DNA from: Pseudomonadota bacterium
GTDB lineage: Bacteria; Pseudomonadota; Gammaproteobacteria; Steroidobacterales; Steroidobacteraceae
Assembly (NCBI GenBank): GCA_963204795.1
Contig: CAUJHX010000250.1
Coordinates: 1 to 32,808 of the forward strand
Direction of reading: 5' to 3'
DNA: 32,808 bases
The notes beneath the pieces are model-generated. The model was not told the DNA's origin. It made no database searches and saw nothing but the letters and a program-made list of their open reading frames with translations. The translations under genes were made by a program, and so were the position numbers. Positions 22,398 through 32,098 of this stretch are shown one piece after another; the first letter of the stretch is position 1, and the number at the start of each line of letters is the position of its first letter.

Positions 22398-23075
22398 TCA
22401 ATCGCGCTCGAGCAGGAAGCGCGTGCCGCGGTAGCTCATCACGACACCCGAGGCGGTGATCGCTTCGACACGTGCCCCATCACGCGTCGATTCCCCCTCG
22501 CGCAGGCGCTGCATGTTGACGAGCACGAAGCGGTCCGCGGCGCGGGTCGCGTAGACGAGCATGTCGAGGTGCAACTGGGGCAGCTGGCTGCTGATGGCAG
22601 CGGGCAGCTTGTCGACCGTCGGCGCGAAATCGCTTTCCCGCGCGGCGGCATCCGCGCCGGTGGCGGGCGGGCGTTGCGCCTCCGCGCTCCCTTCCGGCAG
22701 CGCTTCCTCGTAATCGGCAGGGTTCTCCGCTTCCTCCGCGGCAGGGGCAGGTGGGAGCGAATGCTGTGGCGGCAATACCGCGGTGCTCGCTGACGGTGCC
22801 GTTGCAGCCGGTGCCTTGGGGGGCGGTGCCGGCGCAGGCCGCGCGCTTGCGGGAGGCGTCGGGGCGACCACAGCAGTCGAGGCCGCGGGCGCACGGGAGC
22901 GGCTCACGAACCAGCCGAGCGCGAAGATGTTCACGAGCAGCAGGATGCCGAGCACAATCGCCCACATGGGCAGGCCGTTGCGCGGCGCGGCGTGACGGAC
23001 TTCGAACAGTGCCGGCCCGGCCTGCCGCTGGCGCTCGCTATCGGACTTCTTCAGCGCATCGAGGATGAACGACAT
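22398..23075 (-). CDS. gspB: General secretion pathway protein B (GspB/ExeB-like)
   Basis: A 225-residue inner-membrane protein. The N-terminus MSFILDALKKSDSERQRQAG is diagnostic of the GspB/ExeB family; it is followed by one membrane helix (about residues 37-59), a Pro/Ala-rich periplasmic linker (about 65-150) and a C-terminal domain of the T2SSB type (LHLDMLVYA and FVLVNMQRLREGEST). GspB works with GspA to insert the type II secretion secretin through the cell wall. It lies 3 bp after gspA and shares its operon. Gene symbol given by strong N-terminal similarity. Confidence 0.93.
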   Translation of the reverse strand: MSFILDALKKSDSERQRQAGPALFEVRHAAPRNGLPMWAIVLGILLLVNIFALGWFVSRSRAPAASTAVVAPTPPASARPAPAPPPKAPAATAPSASTAVLPPQHSLPPAPAAEEAENPADYEEALPEGSAEAQRPPATGADAAARESDFAPTVDKLPAAISSQLPQLHLDMLVYATRAADRFVLVNMQRLREGESTRDGARVEAITASGVVMSYRGTRFLLERD

Positions 23076-23078
23076 CGC

Positions 23079-24728
23079 TCAGCTCCCTGGCGCGCTCGCG
23101 ACGAGAAGGGGCGTGTCCGCGGCGGGTGCGGCGGCATCGAGGGCGAGCTGCGTTTGCCAGCCGGCGATGCCGTCGACGTCGAGGCGGCGCTCTCGCTGGA
23201 AGTTTTCGACGAGCTGCACGAGCGACGCGTCATACCGCTCGCCTGCTGCTCCGGTATCCGTGATGCCAGCGAGCCGCTCGAGATGCTGGCGCAACCGCAG
23301 GACTTCCTCACCCGACATGCCGGGTGAAAGCGCCTTGACCGGCACCGCGGCGGGCTTCCACAAGAGCACGAAGTCGCCGAACCAGTAGCGCGCGAGGTCT
23401 GCGATGCGAACCGTGTACTCCGTGCCACCCACATCGAGGCGCGCGTCATCATCACCGAGCCCGACGAGCAGGACCTGGTGCGTGCCGCCCTGGTCGTCCC
23501 CCAGCGTCAGCATGGCCGGGCGATTGTAGAGGCGCAGTTGCGCATACGAGCCCCGCAGGGCGACGCACTGCAGGCCAGCCCGACTTGCCTGCGCGCAGCC
23601 GTCGCCCGCGCCGGCTGCGAAGGTCGCGCTCCAACGTGCGAGCAGGCGCGAGAACGCCGCGTCGGTTGTCGTGGCGGCGGCATTCTTTGCCAGCAGTGTG
23701 GCAAGCGATTCGTATGCCGGTGGTGTCGGTGCCGGTGCGGTGACGGCGGCCGCTTGCGCAACGCCCGCTGCTGCGCCGGCATCCATGGTGCGGGTCGCTG
23801 GGGCTGCGGGCGTGTCGCGATCCAGCACACCCGATTGCCAGAGCGCCAGGCCCCCGAGCGCGGCCACCGCGGCGACACCTGCGCCCGCCGCCCACGGCAA
23901 CCAGCGCGGGGTGATGCGCCGGTCGAACACTTCGCCCGCGGAACTGCGGATGATCGCTGCGGTGACCTTGTGCCGATCCTGCGTGTATGCACCCAGCAGT
24001 GCGCGGTCCGCGATCACGTTGATGAGTCGCGGAATGCCGCTCGACTGGCGATACAGCTCGGCGAGCGCGCCGTTCGTCAGGATGTCGGAGGTGGCCCCGG
24101 CAACGCGCAGGCGATGCCGCGCATAGGCCGCGGTTTCCGGCGCGGACAGCGGGTCGAGGTGATAGCGACCGGTGATCCGCTGCGCGAGCTGACGCAGCTC
24201 GGGTCGCGCGAGCATCTCGCGCAGCTCGGGCTGGCCGATCAGGATGATCTGCAGCAGTTTGTCGGTCGGCGTCTCGAGGTTCGTGAGGAGCCGCACCTGC
24301 TCGAGCACCGGCGGCGCGAGGTTCTGCGCTTCGTCGACGAGCAGCACGACGCGTCGTCCATCGGCGTGCGCGCGCAGCAGGTAGTGGTTCAGGATGTCGA
24401 CGAGATCCTTGAGGCTCGAGACCGCGCGGTCGGGGAGGCCAATGCCGAGCTCCTCGCAGATCGTCAGCATGAACTCCGGCGCCGTCATGCGCGGATTGAG
24501 GATCAGGGCGATCTCGGCATTCTTCGGGATCTGGCCGAGCAGCGAGCGCACGATCGTCGTCTTGCCCGTACCCACTTCGCCCGTGAGCTGCACGAAGCCG
24601 CCCGCTTCACTGACACCATAGAGCAGGTGCGCCAAGGCCTCCGCGTGCCGCTCGCTCAGGTAGAGATAGCGCGGATCAGGCGTGATCGAGAACGGCTTCT
24701 CGTTGAGACCGAAAAACGACAGGTACAT
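23079..24728 (-). CDS. gspA: General secretion pathway ATPase A (GspA/ExeA-like)
   Basis: A 549-residue protein starting MYLSFFGLNEKPFSITPDPRY, the family signature. Walker A is TGEVGTGKTT (residues 49-58) and Walker B is VVLLVDEAQNL. The AAA ATPase part ends near residue 280, then comes one membrane helix (WAAGAGVAAVAALGGLALW, about 289-307), a Cys-peptidase-like periplasmic domain and a C-terminal peptidoglycan-binding domain (SPGMSGEEVLRLRQHLERL). ATP hydrolysis inside the cell is thought to reorganise peptidoglycan outside so that the GspD secretin can assemble. The start at 24728 is chosen on the family signature; further upstream codons look non-coding. Confidence 0.93.
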   Translation of the reverse strand: MYLSFFGLNEKPFSITPDPRYLYLSERHAEALAHLLYGVSEAGGFVQLTGEVGTGKTTIVRSLLGQIPKNAEIALILNPRMTAPEFMLTICEELGIGLPDRAVSSLKDLVDILNHYLLRAHADGRRVVLLVDEAQNLAPPVLEQVRLLTNLETPTDKLLQIILIGQPELREMLARPELRQLAQRITGRYHLDPLSAPETAAYARHRLRVAGATSDILTNGALAELYRQSSGIPRLINVIADRALLGAYTQDRHKVTAAIIRSSAGEVFDRRITPRWLPWAAGAGVAAVAALGGLALWQSGVLDRDTPAAPATRTMDAGAAAGVAQAAAVTAPAPTPPAYESLATLLAKNAAATTTDAAFSRLLARWSATFAAGAGDGCAQASRAGLQCVALRGSYAQLRLYNRPAMLTLGDDQGGTHQVLLVGLGDDDARLDVGGTEYTVRIADLARYWFGDFVLLWKPAAVPVKALSPGMSGEEVLRLRQHLERLAGITDTGAAGERYDASLVQLVENFQRERRLDVDGIAGWQTQLALDAAAPAADTPLLVASAPGS

Positions 24729-24775
24729 CGCGCGGGTTCGGTCGCCAGCCTTGGTGAAGTTGCGGGCAGTATACC
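24729..24775 (-). promoter_or_regulatory. -10 box and 5' leader of gspA
   Basis: On the minus strand TATACT (24773-24768) matches 5/6 of the sigma-70 -10 consensus and lies 39 nt before the gspA ATG at 24728. It sits in the 56-bp gap after the thiolase stop, so gspAB probably have their own promoter rather than depend on the beta-oxidation operon. No strong -35 box is seen at the expected spacing. Confidence 0.45.
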
Positions 24776-24784
24776 GCGGGCCCG

Positions 24785-25963
24785 CTACACGACCTCGAAC
24801 AGGCCCGCTGCACCCATGCCGCCGCCGATGCACATGGTCGTGACGACGTATTTCACGCCGCGCCGCTTGCCTTCGATCAGGGCGTGGCCGACGAGGCGCG
24901 TGCCCGAAACGCCGTACGGGTGGCCGACCGCGATCGCGCCACCATTGACGTTCAGCCGCTCATCCGGAATGCCGAGCTTGTCGCGGCAATAGATGACCTG
25001 CACCGCAAAGGCCTCGTTCAACTCCCACAGGCCGATGTCGCTTACCGAGAGGCCCGCGCGCTCGAGCAGGCGCGGCACCGCGAACACCGGTCCGATGCCC
25101 ATCTCGTCGGGCTCGCAGCCCGCGACCGTGAAGCCGCGGAACACACCGAGCGGCGCGATGCCGCGCCGTTCCGCGAGCTTCGCGTCCATCACGACGCAGG
25201 CCGCGGCGCCGTCCGAGAACTGACTCGCGTTGCCCGCCGCGATCACGCCGCCGGGGATGGCTGGCTTGATCTTCGCGATGCCCGCGACGGTCGTGTCGGC
25301 GCGGATGCCTTCGTCCTTTGCGACCGTGACTTCGCGCGTGCCCACCGCCTGCGTCTTCGGGTCTGCCCAGGCGGCGGTCACGGTGATCGGCGCGATCTCG
25401 GCATCGAAGCGCCCCGCCGCCTGCGCGGCCGCGGCACGCTGCTGGCTCCTCGCACCGTACTCGTCCTGGCGCTCGCGCGAGATGCCGTAGCGCTGCGCGA
25501 CGTTCTCCGCGGTCTGCAGCATCGGCATGTAGACGTCGGGCTTGTGCTCCTTGAGCCAGGGCTCGTACAACATGTGGCGGTTGAGCTCGTTCTGCACGCA
25601 GGAGATCGATTCAACGCCGCCCGCGACGACCACCGGCGTTTTCTCCACGATCACGCGCCCCGCGGCCATCGCGATGGTCTGCAGGCCGGAGGAGCAGAAG
25701 CGGTTGATCGTCGCGCCACCCGTCGTGACCGGGCAGCCGGCGCGCAGCGCCGCCTGGCGCGCGATGTTCAGGCCATCAGCACCTTCCGGGTAGGCGCAGC
25801 CGAGCAGCACGTCCTCCACTTCGGCCGGATCGATTCCGGCACGGGCAATGGCCTGCTGGACGACATGGCCCGCGAGGGTCGCGCCGTGCGTGATGTTGAA
25901 GGCGCCGCGCCAGGATTTCGCGAGCGGCGTGCGGGCGATGGAAACGATAACGGCATCGGTCAT
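24785..25963 (-). CDS. Acetyl-CoA acyltransferase / thiolase (beta-oxidation)
   Basis: A 392-residue thiolase. The three catalytic elements are complete: the acyl-accepting Cys in [14 protein letters not shown] (about residue 90), the His in [16 protein letters not shown], and the C-terminal Cys in [11 protein letters not shown]. The N-terminus [18 protein letters not shown] is typical of 3-ketoacyl-CoA thiolases (FadA/FadI type) and acetyl-CoA acetyltransferases. It thiolyses 3-ketoacyl-CoA to acetyl-CoA and a shortened acyl-CoA. It lies 14 bp after the FadB/FadJ-like gene, so the two form a beta-oxidation operon. The exact chain-length preference cannot be told from sequence. Confidence 0.92.
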   Translation of the reverse strand: MTDAVIVSIARTPLAKSWRGAFNITHGATLAGHVVQQAIARAGIDPAEVEDVLLGCAYPEGADGLNIARQAALRAGCPVTTGGATINRFCSSGLQTIAMAAGRVIVEKTPVVVAGGVESISCVQNELNRHMLYEPWLKEHKPDVYMPMLQTAENVAQRYGISRERQDEYGARSQQRAAAAQAAGRFDAEIAPITVTAAWADPKTQAVGTREVTVAKDEGIRADTTVAGIAKIKPAIPGGVIAAGNASQFSDGAAACVVMDAKLAERRGIAPLGVFRGFTVAGCEPDEMGIGPVFAVPRLLERAGLSVSDIGLWELNEAFAVQVIYCRDKLGIPDERLNVNGGAIAVGHPYGVSGTRLVGHALIEGKRRGVKYVVTTMCIGGGMGAAGLFEVV

Positions 25964-25977
25964 GTGTGTCCCCGGAT

Positions 25978-28068
25978 TCAGCTGAAGGTCTTGCCCGCGG
26001 CCGCGAGCTTCACGAGCGAACGTGCCGGCTCCCAGGCGGTGGGGTCGCCGTGGCGGTTGCGCGCGAACTGCTTCATGCGCCGCACGACGACGTCGAGGCC
26101 GACAGTGTCCGCATACAGCATGGGTCCACCGCGGTGTGCCGGGAAGCCGTAGCCGTTGAGGTACACCATGTCGATGTCGGAGGCGCGCAGCGCGATGCCC
26201 TCCTCGAGGATCTTCGCACCTTCGTTCACGAGTGCGTAGACGAGGCGATCGACGATCTCTGCATCGCTCACCGCGCGGCGTTTCACACCGATTTCCTTCG
26301 AATACTCGACGACCATCTGTTCGACGACGGTCGACGCATGCGCGGTGCGATCGCCCGGCTTGTAGTCGTACCAGCCAGCGCCCGTCTTCTGGCCGAAGCG
26401 ACCCTGCTCGCACAGCCGGTCCGCGAGGCGCGAGTAGACCATCATCGGCTTTTCCACGTAGCGGCGCTTCCTGATCGCCCAGCTGATGTCGTTGCCCGCG
26501 AGATCGTTGACGCGCAATGGCCCCATCGCAAAGCCGAATTTCTCCATTGCCGCGTCGATCTGCTTCGGCAACGCCCCTTCTTCCAGCAGGAACAGCATCT
26601 GGCGGCCCAGCTGCTCGAGCATCCGGTTGCCGATGAAGCCATCACAGACACCCGAGACGACCGCGATCTTCTTCATTGTCTTGCCGAGCTTCATCACGGT
26701 CGCGAGCACGTCCGGCGCGGTCTTCGCGCCCCGAACGACCTCGAGCAGCCGCATGACGTTCGCGGGGCTGAAGAAATGGGTGCCGATCACATCCCCCGGC
26801 CGCTGCGTGAAACCGGCGATCTGGTCGACGTCGAGCGTGGAGGTGTTCGTCGCGAGGATCGCACCAGGCTTCATCACGGCATCGAGTTTCCCGAAAACCG
26901 CTTTCTTGACTTCCATGTCCTCGAAGACCGCTTCGACCACGATGTCCGCCTGCGCGATGGCCGCGTAATCGAGCGCTGGTGTGATGAGCTTCATGCGCGC
27001 TTCGACATCGGCCTCGGTCATGCGCCCCTTCTTCACGGCGCCGCCGTAGTTGCCGCGGATCGTCGCAAGACCGCGATCGAGCGCCTCCTGCTTCATCTCG
27101 AGCAGGGTGACCGGGATGCCGGCGTTCACGAAGTTCATCGTGATGCCCCCGCCCATCGTGCCGGCGCCGATCACGGCCGCCTGCGTGATCGATCGGGTCG
27201 GGGTCGTGTCCGGCACGTCGGGAATCTTCGCGGCCGCCCGCTCGCCGAAGAAGATGTGGCGCAGTGCCCTGGATTCGGGCGAGTGCATCACTTCGTAGAA
27301 GAGCCGCTGTTCGGTCGCGAGGCCCTCATCGAACCGCTGGCTGGCTGCCGCAGTGACCGCCTCCACGCACTTGCCAGGCGCCGGATAGGGGCCGGCTATG
27401 CCCTGGACTGTATTGCGCGCGAACATCAGGAAGCCCTCGGGATTCGGGTGCTGCACTTTCAGGTCGCGCACGCGCTGCGGCGGCCGCTTCTCCCTGATCA
27501 GCCGCTCGGCGAACGCCACGGCGGCATCGAGCAGCTCGCCTTCGGCCAGCTCATCGAAAAGCGGCGTGCCCGCGAGCTTCTGCGCGGGGACGGCATTGCC
27601 CGAAACGATCATGTTAAGCGCAGCCTCGAGGCCAAGCGCACGGGGCAGGCGCTGGGTGCCACCCGCGCCCGGGATGAGCCCGATCTTCACTTCGGGCAGG
27701 GCGATCTGCGCGTCGGGCCTTGCGATGCGGAAGTGGCAGCCGAGCGCGAGCTCGAGGCCGCCGCCCATGCAGGCTCCGTGGATTGCGGCGACCACCGGTT
27801 TCGGGCTCGCCTCGAATGCCGCGATCACGGTGTGCAGCGTCGGCGGAGCACCCGCCTTCGGCGTGTTGAACTCGCGGATGTCGGCGCCGGCGGAAAAGCC
27901 GCTGCCGCTGCCCGTGAGCACGATCGCCTTCACGCCCGGCGAGCCGAGCGCCTTGTCGAGGGATTTGATCAACCCCGCGCGCAGCGCCGCCCCAAGCCCG
28001 TTGACCGGTGGGCTCGCCATCGTGATCACGGCGACCTTGCCGCGCTTCTCGTAACTCGTCGCGCTCAT
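25978..28068 (-). CDS. Fused enoyl-CoA hydratase / 3-hydroxyacyl-CoA dehydrogenase (FadB/FadJ-like)
   Basis: A 696-residue multifunctional beta-oxidation protein. The N-terminal crotonase domain (about 1-190) shows [15 protein letters not shown] and [18 protein letters not shown] with the oxyanion-hole Gly and catalytic Glu region [18 protein letters not shown]. The C-terminal dehydrogenase has the NAD motif GAGTMGGGI (about 302-310), the motif [15 protein letters not shown] and a second, shorter dehydrogenase repeat at the end. It hydrates enoyl-CoA and oxidises the hydroxy product to 3-ketoacyl-CoA. The start at 28068 is preferred over a codon 24 nt upstream because GAGGAG (28078-28083) stands 9 nt before it. 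It precedes the thiolase in one operon. Confidence 0.93.
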   Translation of the reverse strand: MSATSYEKRGKVAVITMASPPVNGLGAALRAGLIKSLDKALGSPGVKAIVLTGSGSGFSAGADIREFNTPKAGAPPTLHTVIAAFEASPKPVVAAIHGACMGGGLELALGCHFRIARPDAQIALPEVKIGLIPGAGGTQRLPRALGLEAALNMIVSGNAVPAQKLAGTPLFDELAEGELLDAAVAFAERLIREKRPPQRVRDLKVQHPNPEGFLMFARNTVQGIAGPYPAPGKCVEAVTAAASQRFDEGLATEQRLFYEVMHSPESRALRHIFFGERAAAKIPDVPDTTPTRSITQAAVIGAGTMGGGITMNFVNAGIPVTLLEMKQEALDRGLATIRGNYGGAVKKGRMTEADVEARMKLITPALDYAAIAQADIVVEAVFEDMEVKKAVFGKLDAVMKPGAILATNTSTLDVDQIAGFTQRPGDVIGTHFFSPANVMRLLEVVRGAKTAPDVLATVMKLGKTMKKIAVVSGVCDGFIGNRMLEQLGRQMLFLLEEGALPKQIDAAMEKFGFAMGPLRVNDLAGNDISWAIRKRRYVEKPMMVYSRLADRLCEQGRFGQKTGAGWYDYKPGDRTAHASTVVEQMVVEYSKEIGVKRRAVSDAEIVDRLVYALVNEGAKILEEGIALRASDIDMVYLNGYGFPAHRGGPMLYADTVGLDVVVRRMKQFARNRHGDPTAWEPARSLVKLAAAGKTFS

Positions 28069-28144
28069 GCGTACCTGCTCCTCGCAAGACATCCCGGCCG
28101 GAAACCTGCCAGCCTATCGTCTGCCCCCCACCTTCGCCAGTTTC

Positions 28145-28196
28145 TTGATCAATGTAATTGCCGAACCGGCCGGTGGCTTCTACGCTACGGGGACGA
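28145..28196 (+). promoter_or_regulatory. Candidate promoter of the truncated dehydrogenase/receptor unit, with TTGATCAA palindrome
   Basis: TTGCCG (28158-28163) is followed after 17 nt by TACGCT (28181-28186), a moderate sigma-70 promoter on the plus strand. The 8-bp palindrome TTGATCAA (28145-28152) and nearby AT-rich bases stand out in an otherwise GC-rich region between the divergent fad operon and this unit. They may bind a fatty-acid or general regulator; no specific motif is recognised. Confidence 0.4.
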
Positions 28197-28343
28197 ATGG
28201 AATGGGGGTTCGCACCAGAGGAAGCAGCTTTTCACGCGGAAGTGCGCGAGTTCGTGCGCTCGAAGCTGCCGTTGGACCTGCGCCACAAGGTGATCGCGGG
28301 CGAAGCGCTCGCTTCGTCGTTCGGCAAGCACCTCTTCGACTGA
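28197..28343 (+). pseudogene. N-terminal remnant of an acyl-CoA dehydrogenase
   Basis: The first 48 codons encode MEWGFAPEEAAFHAEVREFV then RSKLPLDLRHKVIAGEAL, which matches the opening helix pair of acyl-CoA dehydrogenases (MDxxFTPEExAFRxEVRxFL...LPxDLRRKV). After that similarity ends, a short unrelated tail (ASSFGKHLFD) runs to TGA. Normal family members are about 380-400 residues, so over 85 percent of the gene is absent. The remnant lies divergent from the beta-oxidation operon, where an acyl-CoA dehydrogenase would make sense, and ends 26 bp before the receptor gene. It may be a true deletion scar, or a short translated leader. Confidence 0.65.
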
Positions 28344-28369
28344 CAAGACCACGAAAGGCCCGGACTGAT

Positions 28370-30796
28370 ATGCGTTCAATGCGAGAGTTCTTTTGCCTGT
28401 CCATGGCGTGCGTGCTGGCAGGCTTGACGCCCGGTGGCGACGCCGCAGCACAGGGGCGTACCCTCGATGAGGTCGTCGTCACGGCGCAGAAGCGCACCGA
28501 GAACGTCCAGGATGTTCCGATCGTCGTCACGGCAATCTCGGGCCAGCTCTTGCAGGACACCGGTGTACGCGACATCAAGGACCTCACGATCCTGACGCCC
28601 GGTCTCATCGTCACATCGACCGCCAACGAGATGAGCACGACGGCGCGCATCCGGGGCGTCGGCACGGTCGGCGACAACATGGGCCTCGAGTCGTCGGTGG
28701 GTATCGTCATCGACGAGGTTTACCGCCCCCGCAACGGTGTCGGCTTTGGCGATCTCGGCGAGCTCGAGCGGATCGAGGTGCTGAAAGGGCCGCAAGGCAC
28801 GCTCTTCGGCAAGAACACCTCCGCCGGCGTGATCAACGTGCGCACCGCCGCGCCGCAGTTCGACTTCGGCGGCACGTTCGAGGCAGTCGGTGGCAATCGC
28901 GGCGTCGCGGAGGGCTCGCTCTCGCTGACCGGTCCGCTCGTGGCGGACAAGCTCGCAGGGCGCATCTTCTACGGTTATCGCCAGCATGATGGGTACCTCG
29001 ATGTCGCGACCCGCGCGCCACGCACGTCGACGGAAGACGTCAACCGCGAAGTCAGCACCACACGTGGGCAGTTGCTGTGGACGCCGGGCGACGACCTGAG
29101 CGTGCGCCTGATCGCCGACTGGTCGGAACGCGACGAGTCCTGTTGCCTCGGCGCGCAGTACGTGAATGGACCGAGCGCGGCGATCGTCAGCGCCATATCG
29201 GGTGGCGGCATTGCGATCCCCGTCCGGCCCTTCGCGCGTCGCACCTACGCCAATCGCGACACGCCGCAGGACATCCGCGACTACGGCGTGTCGGCACAGG
29301 TCGATTGGCGTCTCGCGGGTGGCGCGACCCTGACCTCGATCTCCGCGTGGCGTCACTGGGAATCGGAAATCGGGCAGGACGCCGATTTCACCGGGGCGGC
29401 CATTCTCTATCGCGACGCGAAGAGCTATGCCAACACGTTCGAGACGCTGACGCAGGAATGGCGCCTCGCGGGCGAGCGCGGCCGCCTCGAGTGGCTGGTG
29501 GGCGGCTTCTATGCCGACGAGGATCTCGACTCGGTGAATTCGCTGCGCTACGACAGCCAGTTCGAGTTGTATTACGGCCTCGCGCTCTCGGCCGGCATGT
29601 CGCCCGCCCTGATTCCGACCCTGCTGGGTCGCACGCCCGGCGCGTCGTTTGCCACCGGCAATGGCTCATACGACACCTACGGACAGAGCTCGACGAGCTG
29701 GGCGCTTTTCACGAACAATACGATCGCACTCACGGACCGGCTCGATCTCGGTCTCGGCCTGCGTTACACGAACGAGGCAAAGGACCTCGACTCCCGTTAC
29801 ACGAATCTGGGCACCGCAGCGTCCCCCGCGGGCGTGGGCTGCGCCACGGCGCGCGCGCGCTTCGCGCTCATCTCGTCTGCGCTGCCCGTGGCCGCGCTGC
29901 CGGGTTTCTACGGTCTCGGCTGCGCCACTTTCTCGGATCCGGCGTTCAACGATGCCACGACGCGCCAGTCGATCGACGAGGGCGAGTGGAGCGGCACCGC
30001 GAAGCTGGTCTATCACCTCTCGGACGACGTGATGTCCTATGCCTCGTATGCACGCGGCTACAAGGCCGGCGGCTTCAACCTCGACCGCGAGCGCATCGGC
30101 AGCCCGACGAACCCCGCGACGATCGCCGATCCCGACACCGCATTCGACAGTGAGACGGTCGATTCATTCGAGATCGGTGTGAAGTCGGCATGGCTCGACA
30201 ACCGCCTCGCCTTGAACGGTGCCGTGTTCTACCAGAAGTACGATGGATTTCAGCTCAACACCTACAACGGCCTGCAGTTCATCGTCGCCTCGATCCCGGA
30301 GGTGACCTCGCAGGGCGTCGATCTCGACTTCCTCTGGTACACGCCCGCCGCAGGGCTCACGCTGCAGGGCGGCCTCACCTATGCGGAGACGGAGTACGGT
30401 GACTTCGACGCCGCGGCGATCGGCGCATCGGGGCGGCTGCCGGGCAGCACGTTGTCGTTCGCACCGAAATGGACGGCGGGCGTGGCCGCGACCTACGAAC
30501 ATCCGCTCAACGCGAGCCTCAAGTGGCGCCTGAATGTCGGCACCAAGTACCTCTCGGAGTACAACACGGGCTCGGACCTGAACCCCCTCAAGATGCAGGA
30601 CGCCTACGCGCTGGTCGACGCGCGCATCGGCATCGGGTCGCAGAGCGACTCCTGGGCGGTGGAACTCTGGGGCAAGAACGTCACGAACGAGGACTACGTC
30701 CAGGTCGTGTTCGACGCGCCGCTGCAGAGCGGATCACTCGGCGCGTTCCTCGGCGATCCGCGGCTTTATGGGGCGACGTTCCGGCTGAATTTCTAG
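28370..30796 (+). CDS. TonB-dependent outer-membrane receptor
   Basis: An 808-residue receptor. The signal peptide (MRSMREFFCLSMACVLAGLT...) is followed by the TonB box LDEVVVTAQKR (about residues 32-42), then the plug domain with IRGVGTVGDN, VGIVIDEVYRPR and LERIEVLKGPQGTLFGKNTS (about 140-165, the classic PQGTLFGKN signature). The rest is a beta-barrel ending in aromatic GATFRLNF, as outer-membrane barrels do. This type, common in proteobacteria, imports iron complexes, vitamins or larger organic molecules and is powered by TonB. Substrate unknown; no SusD-like partner or siderophore genes are near. A second in-frame ATG at 28379 is an alternative start. Amidohydrolase-fold genes lie convergent downstream. 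Confidence 0.92.
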   Translation: MRSMREFFCLSMACVLAGLTPGGDAAAQGRTLDEVVVTAQKRTENVQDVPIVVTAISGQLLQDTGVRDIKDLTILTPGLIVTSTANEMSTTARIRGVGTVGDNMGLESSVGIVIDEVYRPRNGVGFGDLGELERIEVLKGPQGTLFGKNTSAGVINVRTAAPQFDFGGTFEAVGGNRGVAEGSLSLTGPLVADKLAGRIFYGYRQHDGYLDVATRAPRTSTEDVNREVSTTRGQLLWTPGDDLSVRLIADWSERDESCCLGAQYVNGPSAAIVSAISGGGIAIPVRPFARRTYANRDTPQDIRDYGVSAQVDWRLAGGATLTSISAWRHWESEIGQDADFTGAAILYRDAKSYANTFETLTQEWRLAGERGRLEWLVGGFYADEDLDSVNSLRYDSQFELYYGLALSAGMSPALIPTLLGRTPGASFATGNGSYDTYGQSSTSWALFTNNTIALTDRLDLGLGLRYTNEAKDLDSRYTNLGTAASPAGVGCATARARFALISSALPVAALPGFYGLGCATFSDPAFNDATTRQSIDEGEWSGTAKLVYHLSDDVMSYASYARGYKAGGFNLDRERIGSPTNPATIADPDTAFDSETVDSFEIGVKSAWLDNRLALNGAVFYQKYDGFQLNTYNGLQFIVASIPEVTSQGVDLDFLWYTPAAGLTLQGGLTYAETEYGDFDAAAIGASGRLPGSTLSFAPKWTAGVAATYEHPLNASLKWRLNVGTKYLSEYNTGSDLNPLKMQDAYALVDARIGIGSQSDSWAVELWGKNVTNEDYVQVVFDAPLQSGSLGAFLGDPRLYGATFRLNF

Positions 30797-30838
30797 CCGC
30801 GGGGAGCGGCCCTGCACTGCCCGCCTGTGGGGGGTTGG

Positions 30839-32098
30839 CTACCAGGCCTTGCCGGTCTTGACGCGCGGGACGTAGCGATCGCGCAATGCCGTCTGGCGCG
30901 AGCGCATCGGGACGGCGTGGCCGTCGATCCAGACCTGTTCGGCGACGCTCGTCACTTCGAGGGGGTCGCCGCTCCAGAGCACGAGGTCGGCGATCTGGCC
31001 CTTCTCGATGCGGCCGCGTTGCCCGCCGAGGCCGAAGATTCCGGCCGGACTCGAGGTGATCGCGGCGAGGGCCGCGTCCCAAGGCAGGCCGTGCGCCACC
31101 GCGTTGCCTGCGAGCTGGCGGTTCTTGCGCACCTGGAAGCTGTCCGGGAAGGAGAACGCGATGCGCACGCCCGCCTCGTTCAGAATTCTGGCGTTGTCGA
31201 AGCGCGCGCCGAGCCGGTCGAAGTCGGCGGGCAGGCTCTCGAGCGGATTGAGGATCACCGGAACGTCCGCGGCGGCGAGCTCCTTCGCGACGACCCAGGC
31301 TTCCGCGCCGCCCGCGATCACCGGCTTCATGCCGCGTTCCTTCGCATAGCGCACGACCCGGCGGATGTCGGACGCACGCTCGACGAAGAACACGACCCGC
31401 CCGCCCGCGAGATACGACTTGAGTGCCGCGCGACCTTCCGGCAGGAGGAGCTCCGCTGGCCCCGTCGGGCGCGGCTCGCGTACTTCGCGGATCGCCTGGT
31501 CGAACAGCATGTACTGCGCCGCGCGGCTGCCGCCGGAGGCGTCGTGCGCGGCGCTGCCCCAGTTCACGAAGAGTGACACGCTGTCCGGCAGCGCCGCGTC
31601 GAAGCGCCCGTCGAGCGTGACCGCTGAACCCTGCCCCACGACCAGGCTGTCCGCCGCAAGCGGCGAGAGCACGCCCCAGGTCACGCCCTCGATGCGCGCG
31701 ACGGGCAGCAGGATGGAGCGCGCATTGAACGCGGTCGTCACATCGAACTCGGGCCGCCACATGTGCTGCCAGGCGGGTGCGCGGAGTTTCAGCCCGGCGT
31801 CGTATGTGGATTCTTCCAGGTTCACTTCCTCGAGGCCGATCTGGGTCAGGCCACCGAAGAGGCCCGGCGTTACCGGGCGGCCCTTCGCTTCGATGATCGT
31901 CATGCCGGCCGGCGCGTCGAGGCCGCTGCCGACCGCGGCAATGCGCCCGCTCCGGACGAGGATGTCCGCATGCTCGAGGGTGCCGGCCTCGCCCGCGGTG
32001 TGCACGCGCGCGTCCCGCAACAGGAAATCCTGCGCGGCCGCCGTCGAGATGGCGAGCATCGATGCGAGGCACGCGCCGGCGATATGCGGTGCTTTCAT
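30839..32098 (-). CDS. Exported amidohydrolase-fold protein lacking the His-x-His metal motif
   Basis: A 419-residue protein with a signal peptide (MKAPHIAGACLASMLAISTAAAQ). It keeps the composite amidohydrolase architecture: an N-terminal small beta domain (HADILVRSGRIAAVGSGL), TIM-barrel helices and a C-terminal return to the beta domain (RGRIEKGQIADLVLWSGDPLEV). The usual metal motif PGLIDxHTHxG, however, reads PGLFGGLTQIG at residues 78-88, so both metal His are replaced (L84, Q86). The later His sites are also poor, for example PVIAGGAEAW in place of a His-containing motif. I infer a catalytically dead or altered protein. It overlaps the upstream true amidohydrolase by ATGA, so the two may form a heteromer. 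Confidence 0.8.
   Translation of the reverse strand: MKAPHIAGACLASMLAISTAAAQDFLLRDARVHTAGEAGTLEHADILVRSGRIAAVGSGLDAPAGMTIIEAKGRPVTPGLFGGLTQIGLEEVNLEESTYDAGLKLRAPAWQHMWRPEFDVTTAFNARSILLPVARIEGVTWGVLSPLAADSLVVGQGSAVTLDGRFDAALPDSVSLFVNWGSAAHDASGGSRAAQYMLFDQAIREVREPRPTGPAELLLPEGRAALKSYLAGGRVVFFVERASDIRRVVRYAKERGMKPVIAGGAEAWVVAKELAAADVPVILNPLESLPADFDRLGARFDNARILNEAGVRIAFSFPDSFQVRKNRQLAGNAVAHGLPWDAALAAITSSPAGIFGLGGQRGRIEKGQIADLVLWSGDPLEVTSVAEQVWIDGHAVPMRSRQTALRDRYVPRVKTGKAW

Noticed and set aside
25966-28293. Open frame of 775 codons opposite the FadB/FadJ-like gene
   Set aside because: Composition is dominated by Arg, Ala, His and Asp with no motif; the opposite strand encodes an unmistakable multifunctional enzyme.
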